A stretch of DNA of 64,000 nucleotides from Planctomycetota bacterium (lineage in GTDB: Bacteria > Planctomycetota > Planctomycetia > Gemmatales > Gemmataceae), in assembly GCA_003669555.1 (NCBI GenBank), contig QWOS01000111.1, forward strand, positions 1-64,000, read 5' to 3'. The notes beneath the pieces are model-generated. The model searched no databases. It worked only from the letters and a program-made list of their open reading frames with translations, and was not told the origin of the DNA. Every line of letters starts with the position of its first letter. Within the stretch, counting starts at the first letter, position 1. The position numbers were made by a program, and so were the translations under genes. Shown here piece by piece: positions 46,926 through 58,200 of this stretch.

Positions 46926-49900
46926 ATGCTATTTAAACACGCGCTGGTCAGCCAAATCGCCCTTGTCGCAGCCTTGCTGTTGCTCCCACAGAGTCTGGTT
47001 GCAGCCGATGAATCAGCTTTTTTCGAGTCGCGTATCAGGCCCTTGCTCGTTGACAACTGTATCCGCTGCCATGGTGAGGAAAAACAGCGGGCAGGTCTGC
47101 GTCTGGATTCCAGGGAAGGCTGGGCCAAGGGTGGCGAGAGCGGGCCAGCCATTGTGCCTGGCGATCCCGACAAAAGTCCACTGATCAAGGCCATTCGGTG
47201 GAATGATCCCGAATGCACCATGCCCCCGGATAAAAAGATGGCTGATACCCAGATTGTCGCCCTGGAGCACTGGGTCAAGTCAGGTGCGCATGATCCGCGC
47301 AGGCTTGCCACCAGCAAGGACCCGGTGAAGGACTGGGCCGCCCACTATGAGGAGAGGCGCAAATGGTGGAGCTTGCAGCCCGTGCGGGCCCTGACCATTC
47401 CGCCCCGGCTCGACCCGGCCTGGTCAACCCCGGTGGACCGTTTTCTTTTTCAACGCATTCGCCAGGAAAAACTGGATCCGGCGCCCCTGGCCTCACCAGC
47501 AACCCTGATCCGCAGGGCAAGCCTGGTGCTGACGGGCATGCCGCCCAGCCCGGCCGAGGTGGCCGCCTTTGCCATCGCCTGCCAGACCGACCGCAACGCC
47601 GCATATGCTGCCCTGGTGGATCGTCTGATGGCTTCTCCCGGATTTGGCGAGCGGTTTGCCCGCCACTGGCTCGATGTGGTCCGCTTCACAGAGACTCATG
47701 GCAATGAGTGGAACTACGACTTGCCCCATGCCTGGCGGTATCGGGATCATATGATCCGCGCTTTCAATCTGGATGTTCCCTATGACCAGATGGTCCGGGA
47801 ACATATCGCTGGTGACCTGCTGGCCAAGCCCAGGCGCAACCCGCTGGATGATAGCGACGAGTCGGCTCTCGCGACAGCTTTTTACCGGTTTGGCGAGGTC
47901 AACCACGATAGTTGCATCGACTTCAACATCATTGGTTACGATATCGTCGATAACCAGCTCGACACCCTGACCAAGGCATTTCAGGCGACCACGGTAGCCT
48001 GCGCGCGCTGCCATGACCACAAGATGGATCCGGTTTCTGCCAGGGACTATCACGCCCTTTTGGGGGTGCTGAGAAGCAGTCGATCCGTGCAGCGCACCCT
48101 GGATGGTCCCGAAGCCAATCGGGCGAACCTGAGCGGCATGATCACAGCCAAGGCCCGGATCAGGGCGGGGCTGGCCAAGGCCTGGCAAGGGAACCTGGCT
48201 CGAATCACCAGCGAAAAGCTCCAGTCCCTTACGGTCGCAGCCAAGGAAAAAGCGACCAGTCAGGATAACCCGTTGCGTCCATTCGCGATGGCTTGCAAGC
48301 CTGGGGCGCCTTTGGCCGTGGCGGAGTGGGCCAAGGCTGCGGCTGGCCATGCCCGCGAACGTGCTGAAAACGAAAAGTTCAATGGCGGAAATTTCCGGAC
48401 GGTGGCCGATTTCAGGAAGGAAATGCCCTCGGGCTGGGAAACCGAGGGGCTGGGAATGAGAGACGGGATAGGGCGCCCTGGCGATTTCGCGGTGGCCACC
48501 GATGGGGATACCGCCATAAAAAGATTTTTGCCGTCTGGGTTGTTCACCTTTGCCTTGTCCGAAAAACTCAACGGGGCCTTGCGCTCACCAAAATTGGCCC
48601 GCACCCATGGAAAACTGAGTTTCGAGGTGATAGGCGGGCACCACAGCATGGCCAGGCTGGTTTTCAACAACTGTCAACTCGATTACACCCGTCAGCAGTC
48701 GTTGCACCACGAGGAATGGTCTTGGGTCACCATTGATTACTCGACGGATACCGAGCGGTACCATCCCCGCGCGGAGTTGCTGACCTTCTGGGACAGCCCA
48801 AAATTTCCGGACCCGCTGGGAACTCTCGGCAAGGATACCGACAATCAGCGTGGACCTTTCGCAGAACATTCCAAAAATCCGCGCACATGGTGGGGCATTC
48901 GCCGGGTTGTCGCCCACGATTGCGGTGAAACCCCCAAAGCGGATCTGGGCCATCTGGCGGGACTATACGACGGGCCGCCACCGCAATCGCTTGACCAGGC
49001 GGTGGCACTGTATCGGAGGATTTCTGCCCGGGTCATCGAATCGTTCGCCGCCGGCAAGGCCTCAGACGAGGATATTCGCTGGCTGGAATGGTTGCGATTG
49101 AACGGCCTGATCACCAATGCTCCGGGCGCAGATCTTGCGGCGTTATTCAAGGAATACCGCAAGCTGGAGGCGGATCTGAAGCCCCCGCAAGTCGCGCCAG
49201 GGTTTGCCGACGCCGGACCGGCGTTGCCGCAACCCGTGCTGGCTCGCGGTGATCCGGCCAAGCCGGGCGAGTTGGTGAGCCCCGGATATGTGCGGGCGTT
49301 GACCCCGGGTGGATTTGTTTTCAACCCGGCGGGTAGCGGTCGCGGCGAGGTGGCCCGACTGATTGCCTCGGCTGACAATCCGCTGACGGCCCGGGTGATG
49401 GTCAACCGTGTCTGGCAATGGGTGTTTGGCAAGGGACTGGTGGCCACGCCCGATGATTTCGGCCACCTGGGCGGGCTACCTTCCCACCCGGAACTTCTCG
49501 ACCACCTGGCTGGACGATTCATGGCGGAGGGGTGGTCTTTGAAGCGTCTGACCCGGGAACTGGTCATGAGCCGGGCTTTTCAGGCGGATGGGGCGCAGAA
49601 CCAGGCCGCGAAGGAGCGCGATCCCCTGAACCAGACCCTGTCGCATTTTCCGGCCCGACGGGCCGAGGCCGAGGTGATCCGGGACAGCGTGTTGGCCGTT
49701 TCCGGTCGGCTCGACCCGGTGATGTTCGGGGCGTCGGTCCAGCCATTCAGGGAAAAGGCCGATCCTGAAAAGCGCTTGTTTGCCGGGCCTTTGGACGGGG
49801 AGGGCCGGCGAAGCATTTACCTGAAATTCCAACTGATGGAAGCGCCCCATTTCCTGCGCGTCTTCAACCTCCCAGGCGGCAAGATCGTTCAGGGACGCCG

Positions 49901-50213
49901 CGACACCACCAATAATCCATCCCAAAGCCTGGCCTTGCTGAACGATCCGTTTATGCTGTCGATGGCAGCTTTTTGGGCCAACCGGCTGGTGGCGGACGGT
50001 CTTCCCTCCCTGGAGGAGCGGGTGGATTCGATGTTTTTGGCCGCACTGGGACGACCTGCTGTCAGCCATGAACGGCAGCGGTTTGTCGATGCCGTGCGCG
50101 CCTTGGCCGGGGCGCATGGGATTTCCGACAGCGCTATCATGGCCAGCCGGGAAGTCTGGGGCGATGCTGCCCATGCCTTGTTCAATCTCAAGGAGTTCTA
50201 CTTCATCCCATGA
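46926..50213 (+). CDS. PSCyt1-DUF1549-DUF1553 cytochrome protein, copy 1
   Basis: A 1095-residue exported protein of the planctomycete cytochrome family. Signal sequence at 1-26; PSCyt1 heme domain with CIRCH (near 41-45) and GLRLDSREGWAKGGESGPAI; DUF1549/PSCyt2 (about 165-360: RFARHWLDVVRFTETHGNEW and the second heme-like CARCHDHKMDPVSARDYHAL); an inserted segment of unknown fold (about 400-690); and DUF1553/PSD1 (about 790-1090: RVMVNRVWQWVFGKGLVATP). Its stop overlaps the start of the DUF1501 gene (ATGA). The pairs are thought to act in periplasmic redox or polymer degradation; no substrate is known. Confidence 0.92.
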   Translation: MLFKHALVSQIALVAALLLLPQSLVAADESAFFESRIRPLLVDNCIRCHGEEKQRAGLRLDSREGWAKGGESGPAIVPGDPDKSPLIKAIRWNDPECTMPPDKKMADTQIVALEHWVKSGAHDPRRLATSKDPVKDWAAHYEERRKWWSLQPVRALTIPPRLDPAWSTPVDRFLFQRIRQEKLDPAPLASPATLIRRASLVLTGMPPSPAEVAAFAIACQTDRNAAYAALVDRLMASPGFGERFARHWLDVVRFTETHGNEWNYDLPHAWRYRDHMIRAFNLDVPYDQMVREHIAGDLLAKPRRNPLDDSDESALATAFYRFGEVNHDSCIDFNIIGYDIVDNQLDTLTKAFQATTVACARCHDHKMDPVSARDYHALLGVLRSSRSVQRTLDGPEANRANLSGMITAKARIRAGLAKAWQGNLARITSEKLQSLTVAAKEKATSQDNPLRPFAMACKPGAPLAVAEWAKAAAGHARERAENEKFNGGNFRTVADFRKEMPSGWETEGLGMRDGIGRPGDFAVATDGDTAIKRFLPSGLFTFALSEKLNGALRSPKLARTHGKLSFEVIGGHHSMARLVFNNCQLDYTRQQSLHHEEWSWVTIDYSTDTERYHPRAELLTFWDSPKFPDPLGTLGKDTDNQRGPFAEHSKNPRTWWGIRRVVAHDCGETPKADLGHLAGLYDGPPPQSLDQAVALYRRISARVIESFAAGKASDEDIRWLEWLRLNGLITNAPGADLAALFKEYRKLEADLKPPQVAPGFADAGPALPQPVLARGDPAKPGELVSPGYVRALTPGGFVFNPAGSGRGEVARLIASADNPLTARVMVNRVWQWVFGKGLVATPDDFGHLGGLPSHPELLDHLAGRFMAEGWSLKRLTRELVMSRAFQADGAQNQAAKERDPLNQTLSHFPARRAEAEVIRDSVLAVSGRLDPVMFGASVQPFREKADPEKRLFAGPLDGEGRRSIYLKFQLMEAPHFLRVFNLPGGKIVQGRRDTTNNPSQSLALLNDPFMLSMAAFWANRLVADGLPSLEERVDSMFLAALGRPAVSHERQRFVDAVRALAGAHGISDSAIMASREVWGDAAHALFNLKEFYFIP

Positions 50214-51616
50214 GCCAGCCGATACTTCCATCCAGCCGGGTTGGGGGGGGAGATAACCCGGCACCCTGGTCCCGCCGGGGTATGCTTCACGCCAGTTCCA
50301 CCGGGTTTGGCTGGCTGGCTTTTTCAGCCCTTGCCAAACAGGTGGGCCTGCGGGCCGCCTGGGAACCGCATTTTCCACCCAAAGCCCGGACAGTCATTTT
50401 TCTTTTCATGGATGGTGGCGTTTCGCATGTCGATTCGTTCGATCCCAAACCATCTCTCGACAAGTATGCCGGTCAGCCATATCCCGCTGACAAAAATCGC
50501 AAGTGGCAAAAAAGTCCGTGGAAGTTTGCCCGGCATGGTCAAAGTGGCGTTTGGGTCAGTGAGCTCTTTCCGCATATCGCCTCGTGCGCCGATGATATCG
50601 CCGTTGTTCGCTCCATCAAGGCGGATTTGCCCATCCATTCAACCGGCGTGCTGTTTCTGCATACCGGCAACAATCTCGCCGGGAGGCCCAGCCTGGGTTC
50701 CTGGATGAGTTATGGGCTGGGATCCGAGAATCAAAACCTGCCCGGGTATGTGGTGCTCAGTTTTGGGCATGTGCCGGTGGGGGGCATGGAGACTTTTGGC
50801 AGCGGCTTCCTGCCTGCCACCCATGAGGCGACCATCCTCCGGGCCGAAGGGCCCCCTATTGAAAATATTGTCCCTTCAGGGCGCGGCGGGACGCAGAAGG
50901 TAAAGCTTGGTTTTCTGCGCGATCTGGACGGCGCCTTCTCGGCCAGGCTCGGCGGGAATGAGGCTGTGGATAGCGCGATCCGCAATCAGGAACTGGCTGC
51001 CCGGATGCAGTCCCTGGTGCCGGATGTGCTGGACGAAAGCCGGGAATCCCGGGCCACGCGTGAGCTGTACGGACTGGACGACAAAGACTCCGTCACGCGC
51101 CTGTACGCCAGGCAATGCCTGCGGGCGCGGCGCCTGGCTGAGTCGGGTGTGCGCTTCATCCAGGTGAACTGTCCGTACGGTTTATCCAATGGCACCTGGG
51201 ATCAGCATGGCGGGCTGAAGGCCGGGCATGAGAAAAATGCCCGCCAGACGGAACGGGCGATCGCCGGTCTGATCAAGGATCTGAAACAGCGGGGCATGCT
51301 GGAAAGCACCCTGCTGGTGTGGTCGGGCGAATTCGGCCGAACGCCCCATGCCCCCGGGCCGGATGGGCGTGACCATCACAGTACCTGCTTCAGCATGTTT
51401 TTCGCGGGGGGTGGGGTGAAAGGTGGGACCACCTATGGAACCAGCGACGAATTCGGCATGTACCCGGCCGAGAATCCTTGCGACATGCATGACATGCATG
51501 CCACCATCCTGCACCTTGCCGGGCTGCATCATGAGCAGCTCACTTTCCGCCATAGCGGCAGGGATTTCCGTCTCACCGATGTCCATGGGAAAGTTTTGAA
51601 GGGTTTGCTGTTGTGA
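50210..51616 (+). CDS. DUF1501 protein, copy 1
   Basis: A 468-residue protein with a Tat-like N-terminus (WSRRGMLHASSTGFGWLAFS) and the DUF1501 alkaline-phosphatase/sulfatase-like fold: VIFLFMDGGVSHVDSFDPKP, then DQHGGLKAGHEKNARQTE, LLVWSGEFGRTPHAPGPDGR and DMHATILHLAGLHHEQLTF. It overlaps the preceding PSD1 gene by 4 bp and is translationally coupled to it, the standard planctomycete arrangement. Enzymatic activity is uncharacterised. Confidence 0.93.
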   Translation: MSQPILPSSRVGGGDNPAPWSRRGMLHASSTGFGWLAFSALAKQVGLRAAWEPHFPPKARTVIFLFMDGGVSHVDSFDPKPSLDKYAGQPYPADKNRKWQKSPWKFARHGQSGVWVSELFPHIASCADDIAVVRSIKADLPIHSTGVLFLHTGNNLAGRPSLGSWMSYGLGSENQNLPGYVVLSFGHVPVGGMETFGSGFLPATHEATILRAEGPPIENIVPSGRGGTQKVKLGFLRDLDGAFSARLGGNEAVDSAIRNQELAARMQSLVPDVLDESRESRATRELYGLDDKDSVTRLYARQCLRARRLAESGVRFIQVNCPYGLSNGTWDQHGGLKAGHEKNARQTERAIAGLIKDLKQRGMLESTLLVWSGEFGRTPHAPGPDGRDHHSTCFSMFFAGGGVKGGTTYGTSDEFGMYPAENPCDMHDMHATILHLAGLHHEQLTFRHSGRDFRLTDVHGKVLKGLLL

Positions 51617-51628
51617 TTGCTGAAAAGA

Positions 51629-51672
51629 ACACGGGCCAATCCAGGGCCTGAAGGCCATGAATCAGCCCGTGT
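51629..51672. terminator. Possible bidirectional terminator
   Basis: 'acacgggc' (51629-51636) and 'gcccgtgt' (51665-51672) form an inverted repeat with a smaller 'gggcctgaaggcc' hairpin inside, in the 75-bp gap between convergent genes. No long U-run on either side. Confidence 0.4.
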
Positions 51673-51691
51673 GATTGCCGGATTTCGTTCC

Positions 51692-54600
51692 CTACTTCAG
51701 CGACCCCAGAAATGCCATCAGGTCCAGGAACTCGCCTGGTGACATGGCTCCCGCCAGGCCTTCGGGCATGCTGCTTTGCTTCAGCATCTGTTTCTCCTCG
51801 ATATCAGCCGTCTTGATGGTGCGCTTCTGTTTTCCGTCGAAAATGACCACCTCGTCTTTGGTTTCACTGAGTAGCAGGCCATTGATGGTCTTGCCGTCGG
51901 AGGTGGACAGCACGGTGGCGTAGTACTTCTTGTCCACTTCGGCGTTGGGATTGATCATCGATTCCACCAGCTTGTAAGGGGTCAGCCGGCTTGCCACCTT
52001 GTCGAGAATGGGACCGAATTCAGAACCCTCGTTGGTGGCCTTGTGGCAGGCGGTGCAGTTGCGCAGGAAGACCGCGCGGCCTTTGGATATCTCGCCACCT
52101 TTAGTATCGACGATAGCCTGCATGGCTTTGCTCTTCGCCTCCTCGGGTTGCTGATCTTTGCCCAGTAGCACCTGCAGGTGCGGGATCATCCCCGCCACAC
52201 GCTTGTCAGCGGCGAGCAGGCCATCGAGAATCCGGGCTTGCTCAGGGTTACCCTTGGCGAGCTCACCCTTGATATAGCCAGCCCGCCAGGTTTCCAGATT
52301 GGCACCCAGGGCGGCATCGGCGGTGTAGCGCACCCAGTAATCGCCAGGCCAGGTGGTCATGGCGTTCAGCACCGCATCCATTGCCTGGGTGGTGCTGAAG
52401 AAGCTCAGACCGCGGATCGCTTCGGTCACCACCCGTGGCTGGGTGCTTTTTGCGGCGGTCAGCAGCAGCTCCTGGGCATTGGCAAGACGATCACGCTCAT
52501 CCGCGATTACCCGCACCGCAGCAGCGCGGGCTTCGGGGGACTTGCTGGCCAGCACCTGCCGCAACAGCCCCTGGTCGTTCTGATGCAAACCCTGGCGCAC
52601 CCACAACGCCTCAGTGCGGAGTCTTTCGCTGACGGGATCGGTGGCATCGAGAGCGCCGACCCAGGTATCCAGGGCCCGCAGCACTTCTGCGGCTGGTCTG
52701 GCTTGCAGTTCGCGGCGAACCCGGTAGCGGGTGCGCCATTCCGGTTCGCGGAACTGCTCGAGCAGCTCGGTGACCGGTTTGCCTTGCTGGGTGACGGGCT
52801 TCAACAAGGGCTTGTCCTTATAGACCAGACGATAGATGCGGCCGTGGACATGGTCGCGGTTGGGGTCACGCTGCGAGTACTGCATGTGACCGATCAGCGG
52901 GTTGGCCCAGTCGCCGAACCAGAGGGCGCCATCGGGGCCGATTTGCGGATCAACCGGCCTGAAGTGCTTGTCGGTGGATTTGATCAGGTCGAAGGGGTTT
53001 TTTGGATCGGCTGGGTTGTGACGCACCCGGGTGCCCTTGAAGCCGGCCCCGTCATCGCTGAAGGTCCAGCGCGGGATACCATTCATGTTAATGACACAGG
53101 CGTAAAGGAACTGGCCCTGGATGTTGTCCGGGAACTGGCGGGTGTTCAGGAACTCGCTGCCCACCACCGGGCGCATGCCCTCGGTGTTGAAGACGGTGTT
53201 CAGGCCCTTGCGGCCCCGGTACTGGGCTCCCGAGAGCGGTGTATCCCAGTGCTGGCTGGCCATGGTGCCGTCGCCGCAGAAGCCCTGTCCCCATTGGTCA
53301 AAGACATAGCACCAGGGGTTGCCATAACCGGGTGTCACAAAATGGCGCACCTTCCAGGTGCGAGGATCAACCACATACGATCCCGGGGTGCCAAAGTTGC
53401 GGAAGGCGCCCCAGGGGGTCTCGATGGCGGTGCTCATGGCCACGCCCTCGAGCATGTGCAGCAGGCCGCTGTTACTGAATTCGAAAGCTCCCACGGTGTG
53501 GTGGGTGTCCTCGGTCGCCCAGCCGTCCAGGACATGGGTCACCTGATCGGCTTTGTCATCACCGTCGGTGTCCTTCAGCCAGAGGATGCGGGGCTGGTCC
53601 ACCACCAGCACGCCCCCGTTGAAGAATTCGAAGCCGGTGGGGCACTGGAGTTTGTCATAAAAAACAGTTGACTTGTCGGCTTTGCCATCGTTGTCGGTGT
53701 CTTCCAGAATGACCAGCTTGTCGCTGGGCTTGGGGTCACCGGGTTTCCAGAGAGGATAGCTGGGCATGGTGGAGACCCATAGCCGGCCTTTGGCGTCGAA
53801 ACTCATTTGCACCGGTTTGGCGATTTCCGGGAATTTGCTTTCGTCAGCAAAGAGTTTGATCTCGAAGCCCGGCGGGACGATGCAGGATTTGATCAACTCG
53901 TCAGGGGGCAGTATTTTTGGGCCTCCCTCCTGGTTTTCGCTGTATTTCTGGCCGGGAACGCCGAATCGGGTGTTGGGGGTGTACAGGTCACCGGTTTTTG
54001 AATCATCGGGTTGGGCTGGAACGGTTTTTCCAGCGGCAATATCCCAGACATACTGGTCACGCACGGCTGCCATGGCGCGGATTTTGGCGTATTCCCGAGG
54101 GAAGGTTTCGGTATCCCAGGTGCGACGGCCACCATAGACATACCAGCCATTCAGCATGCGGTAATCCTGCTGGTGAACCCAGGACTTGTCGTTGACGGCG
54201 GCGCGGAGCTTCTCGTAACTGGCGCCATTGGCAGGGCCAGGATTGGCACCGCCGAAGAGGGCGTTGTCGAGCAGTGCGCCAACCACACGGTCGCCGGCCT
54301 CGTTCAGGTGGCAGCCGTTGATGGTAAGCCGGGCGCCCTGATTCCCGGCGAAAGGTTTTTGGGTGGGTGTGAACAGATCCACAAAGGCCAGATTGCGTTT
54401 GGCGGCCACACGCTGGGTGGCGGTGGTGTAGAGGGCTAAAGCGGCATTCCGCTCGCTGGCACTGGGCAGCAGCGGGTCGCCGGTTTTCTCGAAGGCGATG
54501 GGCGAAACCAGGACAAAACGCGGCGGGCTGCCGGCGTCGTCCCGGGCATATTTTTGGGCGTATTCGTCGAGAAAAGCTTCATAAGTCCGTTCGTACTCGG

Positions 54601-55033
54601 GCAGGCCAGCCGCGCCCTGGAACGACTCGTTGTAGCCGAAAAAGCAGAGGAGGGTGTCCGGGTTGAATGAAAAAAGTGGGTCATCCAGTTTAGTGTAATC
54701 GGAGGGGCGCTGGCGATTACCGACCTCGTCGGCGGGACGGGAGAAATTGCGGAAGACCAGCTTTTTATCGGTGAAGCGCTGTTGCAGCAGAGTCTCAAAG
54801 GCTCCAAAGAGGTTGAAGCGCTCGCCCGTGCTGTTGCCCACCAGGGCGATCCGCTCGCCGTTCTGGAGCAGCAGGGGCAGGGTGCTGGAAGGCAGGGCCT
54901 CTTTTTTGGGCCGGGGTTTGGGTTTGAGGAGTCCCTCCGCAGTGCGGGGCGCTTGAGAGGTGCCCTGTCCCGGCGCCAGGGAGATGAGCCAAACCGCCAT
55001 CAGGGTGAAAGTGGCAAAACGGAACTTGTGCAT
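51692..55033 (-). CDS. SGNH hydrolase fused to PVC-type heme-binding dehydrogenase-like protein
   Basis: A 1113-residue exported protein. After the signal sequence (FATFTLMAVWLISLAPGQG) comes an SGNH/GDSL-hydrolase-like domain (about 50-260; ERIALVGNSTGERF, LLCFFGYNES and NGCHLNEAGDRVVG carry the G, N and D-x-x-H-like blocks; here H-L-N-E). Residues 390-800 are the PVC membrane-bound dehydrogenase beta-propeller (DNDGKADKSTVFYDKLQCPT, DTDGDDKADQVTHVLDG). A HEAT-like part (820-960) and a C-terminal cytochrome c with CTACH (near 975) follow. ATG at 55033 chosen. It lies between two PSCyt1/DUF1501 pairs on the opposite strand. Confidence 0.9.
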   Translation of the reverse strand: MHKFRFATFTLMAVWLISLAPGQGTSQAPRTAEGLLKPKPRPKKEALPSSTLPLLLQNGERIALVGNSTGERFNLFGAFETLLQQRFTDKKLVFRNFSRPADEVGNRQRPSDYTKLDDPLFSFNPDTLLCFFGYNESFQGAAGLPEYERTYEAFLDEYAQKYARDDAGSPPRFVLVSPIAFEKTGDPLLPSASERNAALALYTTATQRVAAKRNLAFVDLFTPTQKPFAGNQGARLTINGCHLNEAGDRVVGALLDNALFGGANPGPANGASYEKLRAAVNDKSWVHQQDYRMLNGWYVYGGRRTWDTETFPREYAKIRAMAAVRDQYVWDIAAGKTVPAQPDDSKTGDLYTPNTRFGVPGQKYSENQEGGPKILPPDELIKSCIVPPGFEIKLFADESKFPEIAKPVQMSFDAKGRLWVSTMPSYPLWKPGDPKPSDKLVILEDTDNDGKADKSTVFYDKLQCPTGFEFFNGGVLVVDQPRILWLKDTDGDDKADQVTHVLDGWATEDTHHTVGAFEFSNSGLLHMLEGVAMSTAIETPWGAFRNFGTPGSYVVDPRTWKVRHFVTPGYGNPWCYVFDQWGQGFCGDGTMASQHWDTPLSGAQYRGRKGLNTVFNTEGMRPVVGSEFLNTRQFPDNIQGQFLYACVINMNGIPRWTFSDDGAGFKGTRVRHNPADPKNPFDLIKSTDKHFRPVDPQIGPDGALWFGDWANPLIGHMQYSQRDPNRDHVHGRIYRLVYKDKPLLKPVTQQGKPVTELLEQFREPEWRTRYRVRRELQARPAAEVLRALDTWVGALDATDPVSERLRTEALWVRQGLHQNDQGLLRQVLASKSPEARAAAVRVIADERDRLANAQELLLTAAKSTQPRVVTEAIRGLSFFSTTQAMDAVLNAMTTWPGDYWVRYTADAALGANLETWRAGYIKGELAKGNPEQARILDGLLAADKRVAGMIPHLQVLLGKDQQPEEAKSKAMQAIVDTKGGEISKGRAVFLRNCTACHKATNEGSEFGPILDKVASRLTPYKLVESMINPNAEVDKKYYATVLSTSDGKTINGLLLSETKDEVVIFDGKQKRTIKTADIEEKQMLKQSSMPEGLAGAMSPGEFLDLMAFLGSLK

Positions 55034-55262
55034 GACAGGCAACTCGGCGGGGCAAAGCGTGGATTTTCTACCGAACGGCATTATTCCACAAAAGGCAGGC
55101 CCGGGCAAAGGAAGGTCGAAAAAAAATGGTAGAGCATGACCAGCCAGGAAAAAGTGGCACCCGGTTGCCGTTTGCCCGGCCAACTATGCGCCGTTACAAT
55201 GAAAATGCCCGCCAAGCCGCATCCTCGGGGTGCGGAACGGTTGATCAATTGGTCAGCTCTGG

Positions 55263-58200
55263 ATGAACCCTATGCCGTTCTTTCGCTGCTTTGCCGCTGG
55301 ATTTTTCCTGCTGTCTGTCTGGGGACAGGCTGGTTGGGCAGATGATGCTACCGATTTTTTCGAAAACAAGGTGCGCCCGGTGCTGGCGGAGCACTGCCAA
55401 AAGTGCCATTCCGTGGGTGAAGGCAGGAAAGTGAAAGGGGGGCTTAGGCTGGATAGCCGAGCCAATCTGCTCAAAGGGGGTGATACCGGGCCTGCCGTGG
55501 TGCCCGGAGAACCGGGAAAAAGCCTGATGATGAAAGTCCTTGGTTATCAGGATGATGTGCAGATGCCGCCCAAAGGCAAGCTTTCCGATGCGGTTATCGC
55601 GGATATGACCCGCTGGGTGAAGGACGGGGCGGTCTGGCCCGGGGATGGCCCTGCTGGTTCTGGGAAAAAAGAAGCCTTCAGCGTGGCTGATCGCCGCGCA
55701 GCCCATTGGGCCTGGCGTCCGCTGGCTAATCCTGCTGCTCCCGCTGGTGCGGGTGACCCTGTTGATCGTTGGCTGGCGGGGGCCCGCCAGGCGCATGGGG
55801 TGGGAGAGGCACCTGCCACCAGCAAGGCATCGCTTTTGCGCCGGCTCACTTTCGACCTCACCGGCATGCCGCCCACGCCTGCTGAAACGCGGGCTTTCCT
55901 GGCGGATTCTTCACCGGGTGCGCTGGAGCGGCAGATCGACCGCCTGTTGGCGTCGCCCCGCTTTGGCGAGCACTGGGGTCGTCATTGGCTGGATCTGGTG
56001 CGTTATGCCGAGACCCGCGGTCATGAGTTCGATTTCCACACCCCCAACGCCTGGCAGTACCGCGATTATGTGATCCGCGCGTTGAACGCCGATGTGCCCT
56101 ACAACCAGATGGTTACCGAGCATATTGCTGGTGATCTGGTGGCCAAGCCTCGCCTCGACCCTGAAAAGGGGTTCAACGAATCGGTGCTGGGCACGGGCTT
56201 CTTTTTCCTGGGCGAAGAGGTGCATAGCCCTGTCGATGTGCGACAAGACGAAGCGGACAGGTTTGATAACCGTATCGATGTGCTGGGCAAGGCGTTTTTA
56301 GGCCTCACGGTTGCCTGCGCCCGCTGCCATGACCACAAGTTCGATGCCATCAGCGCCGCCGATTATTACGCTCTCTACGCTGTGATGGAGAGCACACGCT
56401 ACCGTTTGGTACGATTCGAGGCCATTGAGGCCGAGAAGCGGTTGGCTGACAAGCTGGCAGGGCTTCGGAAAGCCAGCAAGGACTCGCTGGCCAAGGCTTT
56501 GGCGGCGGAGGTCCAACCCCTGGTGGCCCAGTGGCCTATGCTGGAAAAAGCAGCGGTGGATTTGGCGCGGAAATACCAGGGCAAGCCGGTCAATGACCAG
56601 GTGCTTCAGGAGATTCGCCAACGGGCCACCGTGGATCAACTGCAGGGCGGATGGCTGGAAAAGCTGGTGCGCGCCCTGGTTGACCCGGGCTTGAAGGCTG
56701 ACGATCCCCTGCGGATGCTTTTCCCCACGAAGAAAGCTGATGGCTTGCCGGCGAAGGGGAATTGGAAAACCCTGGTTGATTATGCGACCAGTGATAACCA
56801 CGACTGGTTGCCCGATGGCCAGGCGTTTGGCCAGGGGAAGGTGGTGCCGGGTGATGTCAGCCTTGCCAAAGCAAAGCCAGGCTGGGCGATGGAGACCGCT
56901 TATTCTGCCCGCCGCGATGCCTTCTGGCCCGAACCGAAAATCGCCCCCGGTCAGCAACTCGACCCCAGCAGCCTGAGCTACCAGCGCTCTGGCAACACCC
57001 TGATTACCCCCACTTTCACTGTGGGCAGTGGCCAGGTGAAGGTCCTGCTGTCCGGCAAAGGCAAAATCTATGCCGCAGTCGGGTCGCATGTGATGGTGAT
57101 GGGCCCCCTGCATGGCGAAATGGTCGCGGGGTTCGATCACGGCAACACCTCCAGATGGTTCGGCATGAACCTGGCCCGCTACAGCGGCCTGCCTTGCCGG
57201 CTTGAAATCACCAGTGATGATCCGGATTGTCGGGTTTCAATGGTTGGCGAAGGGGATGCGCCAGCTTCGGTACAGCCCAGTGGTTTTGCTGTGGGTTCTT
57301 TACTGGGCGTTTGGCAAAAAGCGTTGGCCAGTGGAACTTTTCCCGTGTTGGCCGGTGACCAGGCGGCTGTTCTCAACCGTCTGATCCGGCTGCTGGAACC
57401 CACCGGTGACCAATCCGCCCAGGCTGTGCTGGTCTGGCGCCAGAAAGAGGAGGCTCTGAAGGCTGAAATTCCTCCCCCCTCCCGGCTGGCGCCAGCCTGT
57501 GGCGATATCCAGGGGATTAACGAGAAGGTCTTTGTGCGTGGCTCGCACAAGGTGCCGGGCGCAGAGGTACCCCGGCGCTATCTCGAGGCAATCGACTCCA
57601 CCCCGCTGGTTGGCTATGGCAGTGGCCGGCTGGATTTGGCGAATAAAATTGCCAATCCCACTCTGACCCCACTCGTGCCCCGTGTGGTTGTCAACCGCGT
57701 TTGGCACCATCTGTTTGGCAAAGGCATCGTTCCCACGGTGGATAATTTTGGCGTGCTGGGTGAGGAACCCAGCCACCCTGAGCTACTCGACTACCTGGCG
57801 ACCGGGTTCGTCCATGACGGCTGGTCTTTGAAAAAGCTGGTTCGCAGTCTGGTGCTCACCCGGGCTTATGCGCTTTCCACCCGTGGCGATGCCGCTGATT
57901 TGGCCAAAGATCCCGGCAACCAATGGTTGGGCCATGCGCGCGTGCAGCGCCTGTCAGGTGAGGAGATCCGCGATGCTTTGCTGGCGTTGTCGGGTCGGCT
58001 GGATGAAAAACAGTTTGGAGAGCCTGTGCCGCCCCACATTGGCGAGTATCAGGATGGCCGGGGCAAGCCGGGGCAGGGCCCGCTGGATGGCGCTGGCAGG
58101 CGGAGCATCTACCTGGGAGTGCGACGCAATTTCCTGTCGCCCTGGATGCTGGCGTTTGATACCCCCGCGCCTTTTTCAACTATGGGTCGAAGGTCCAGCA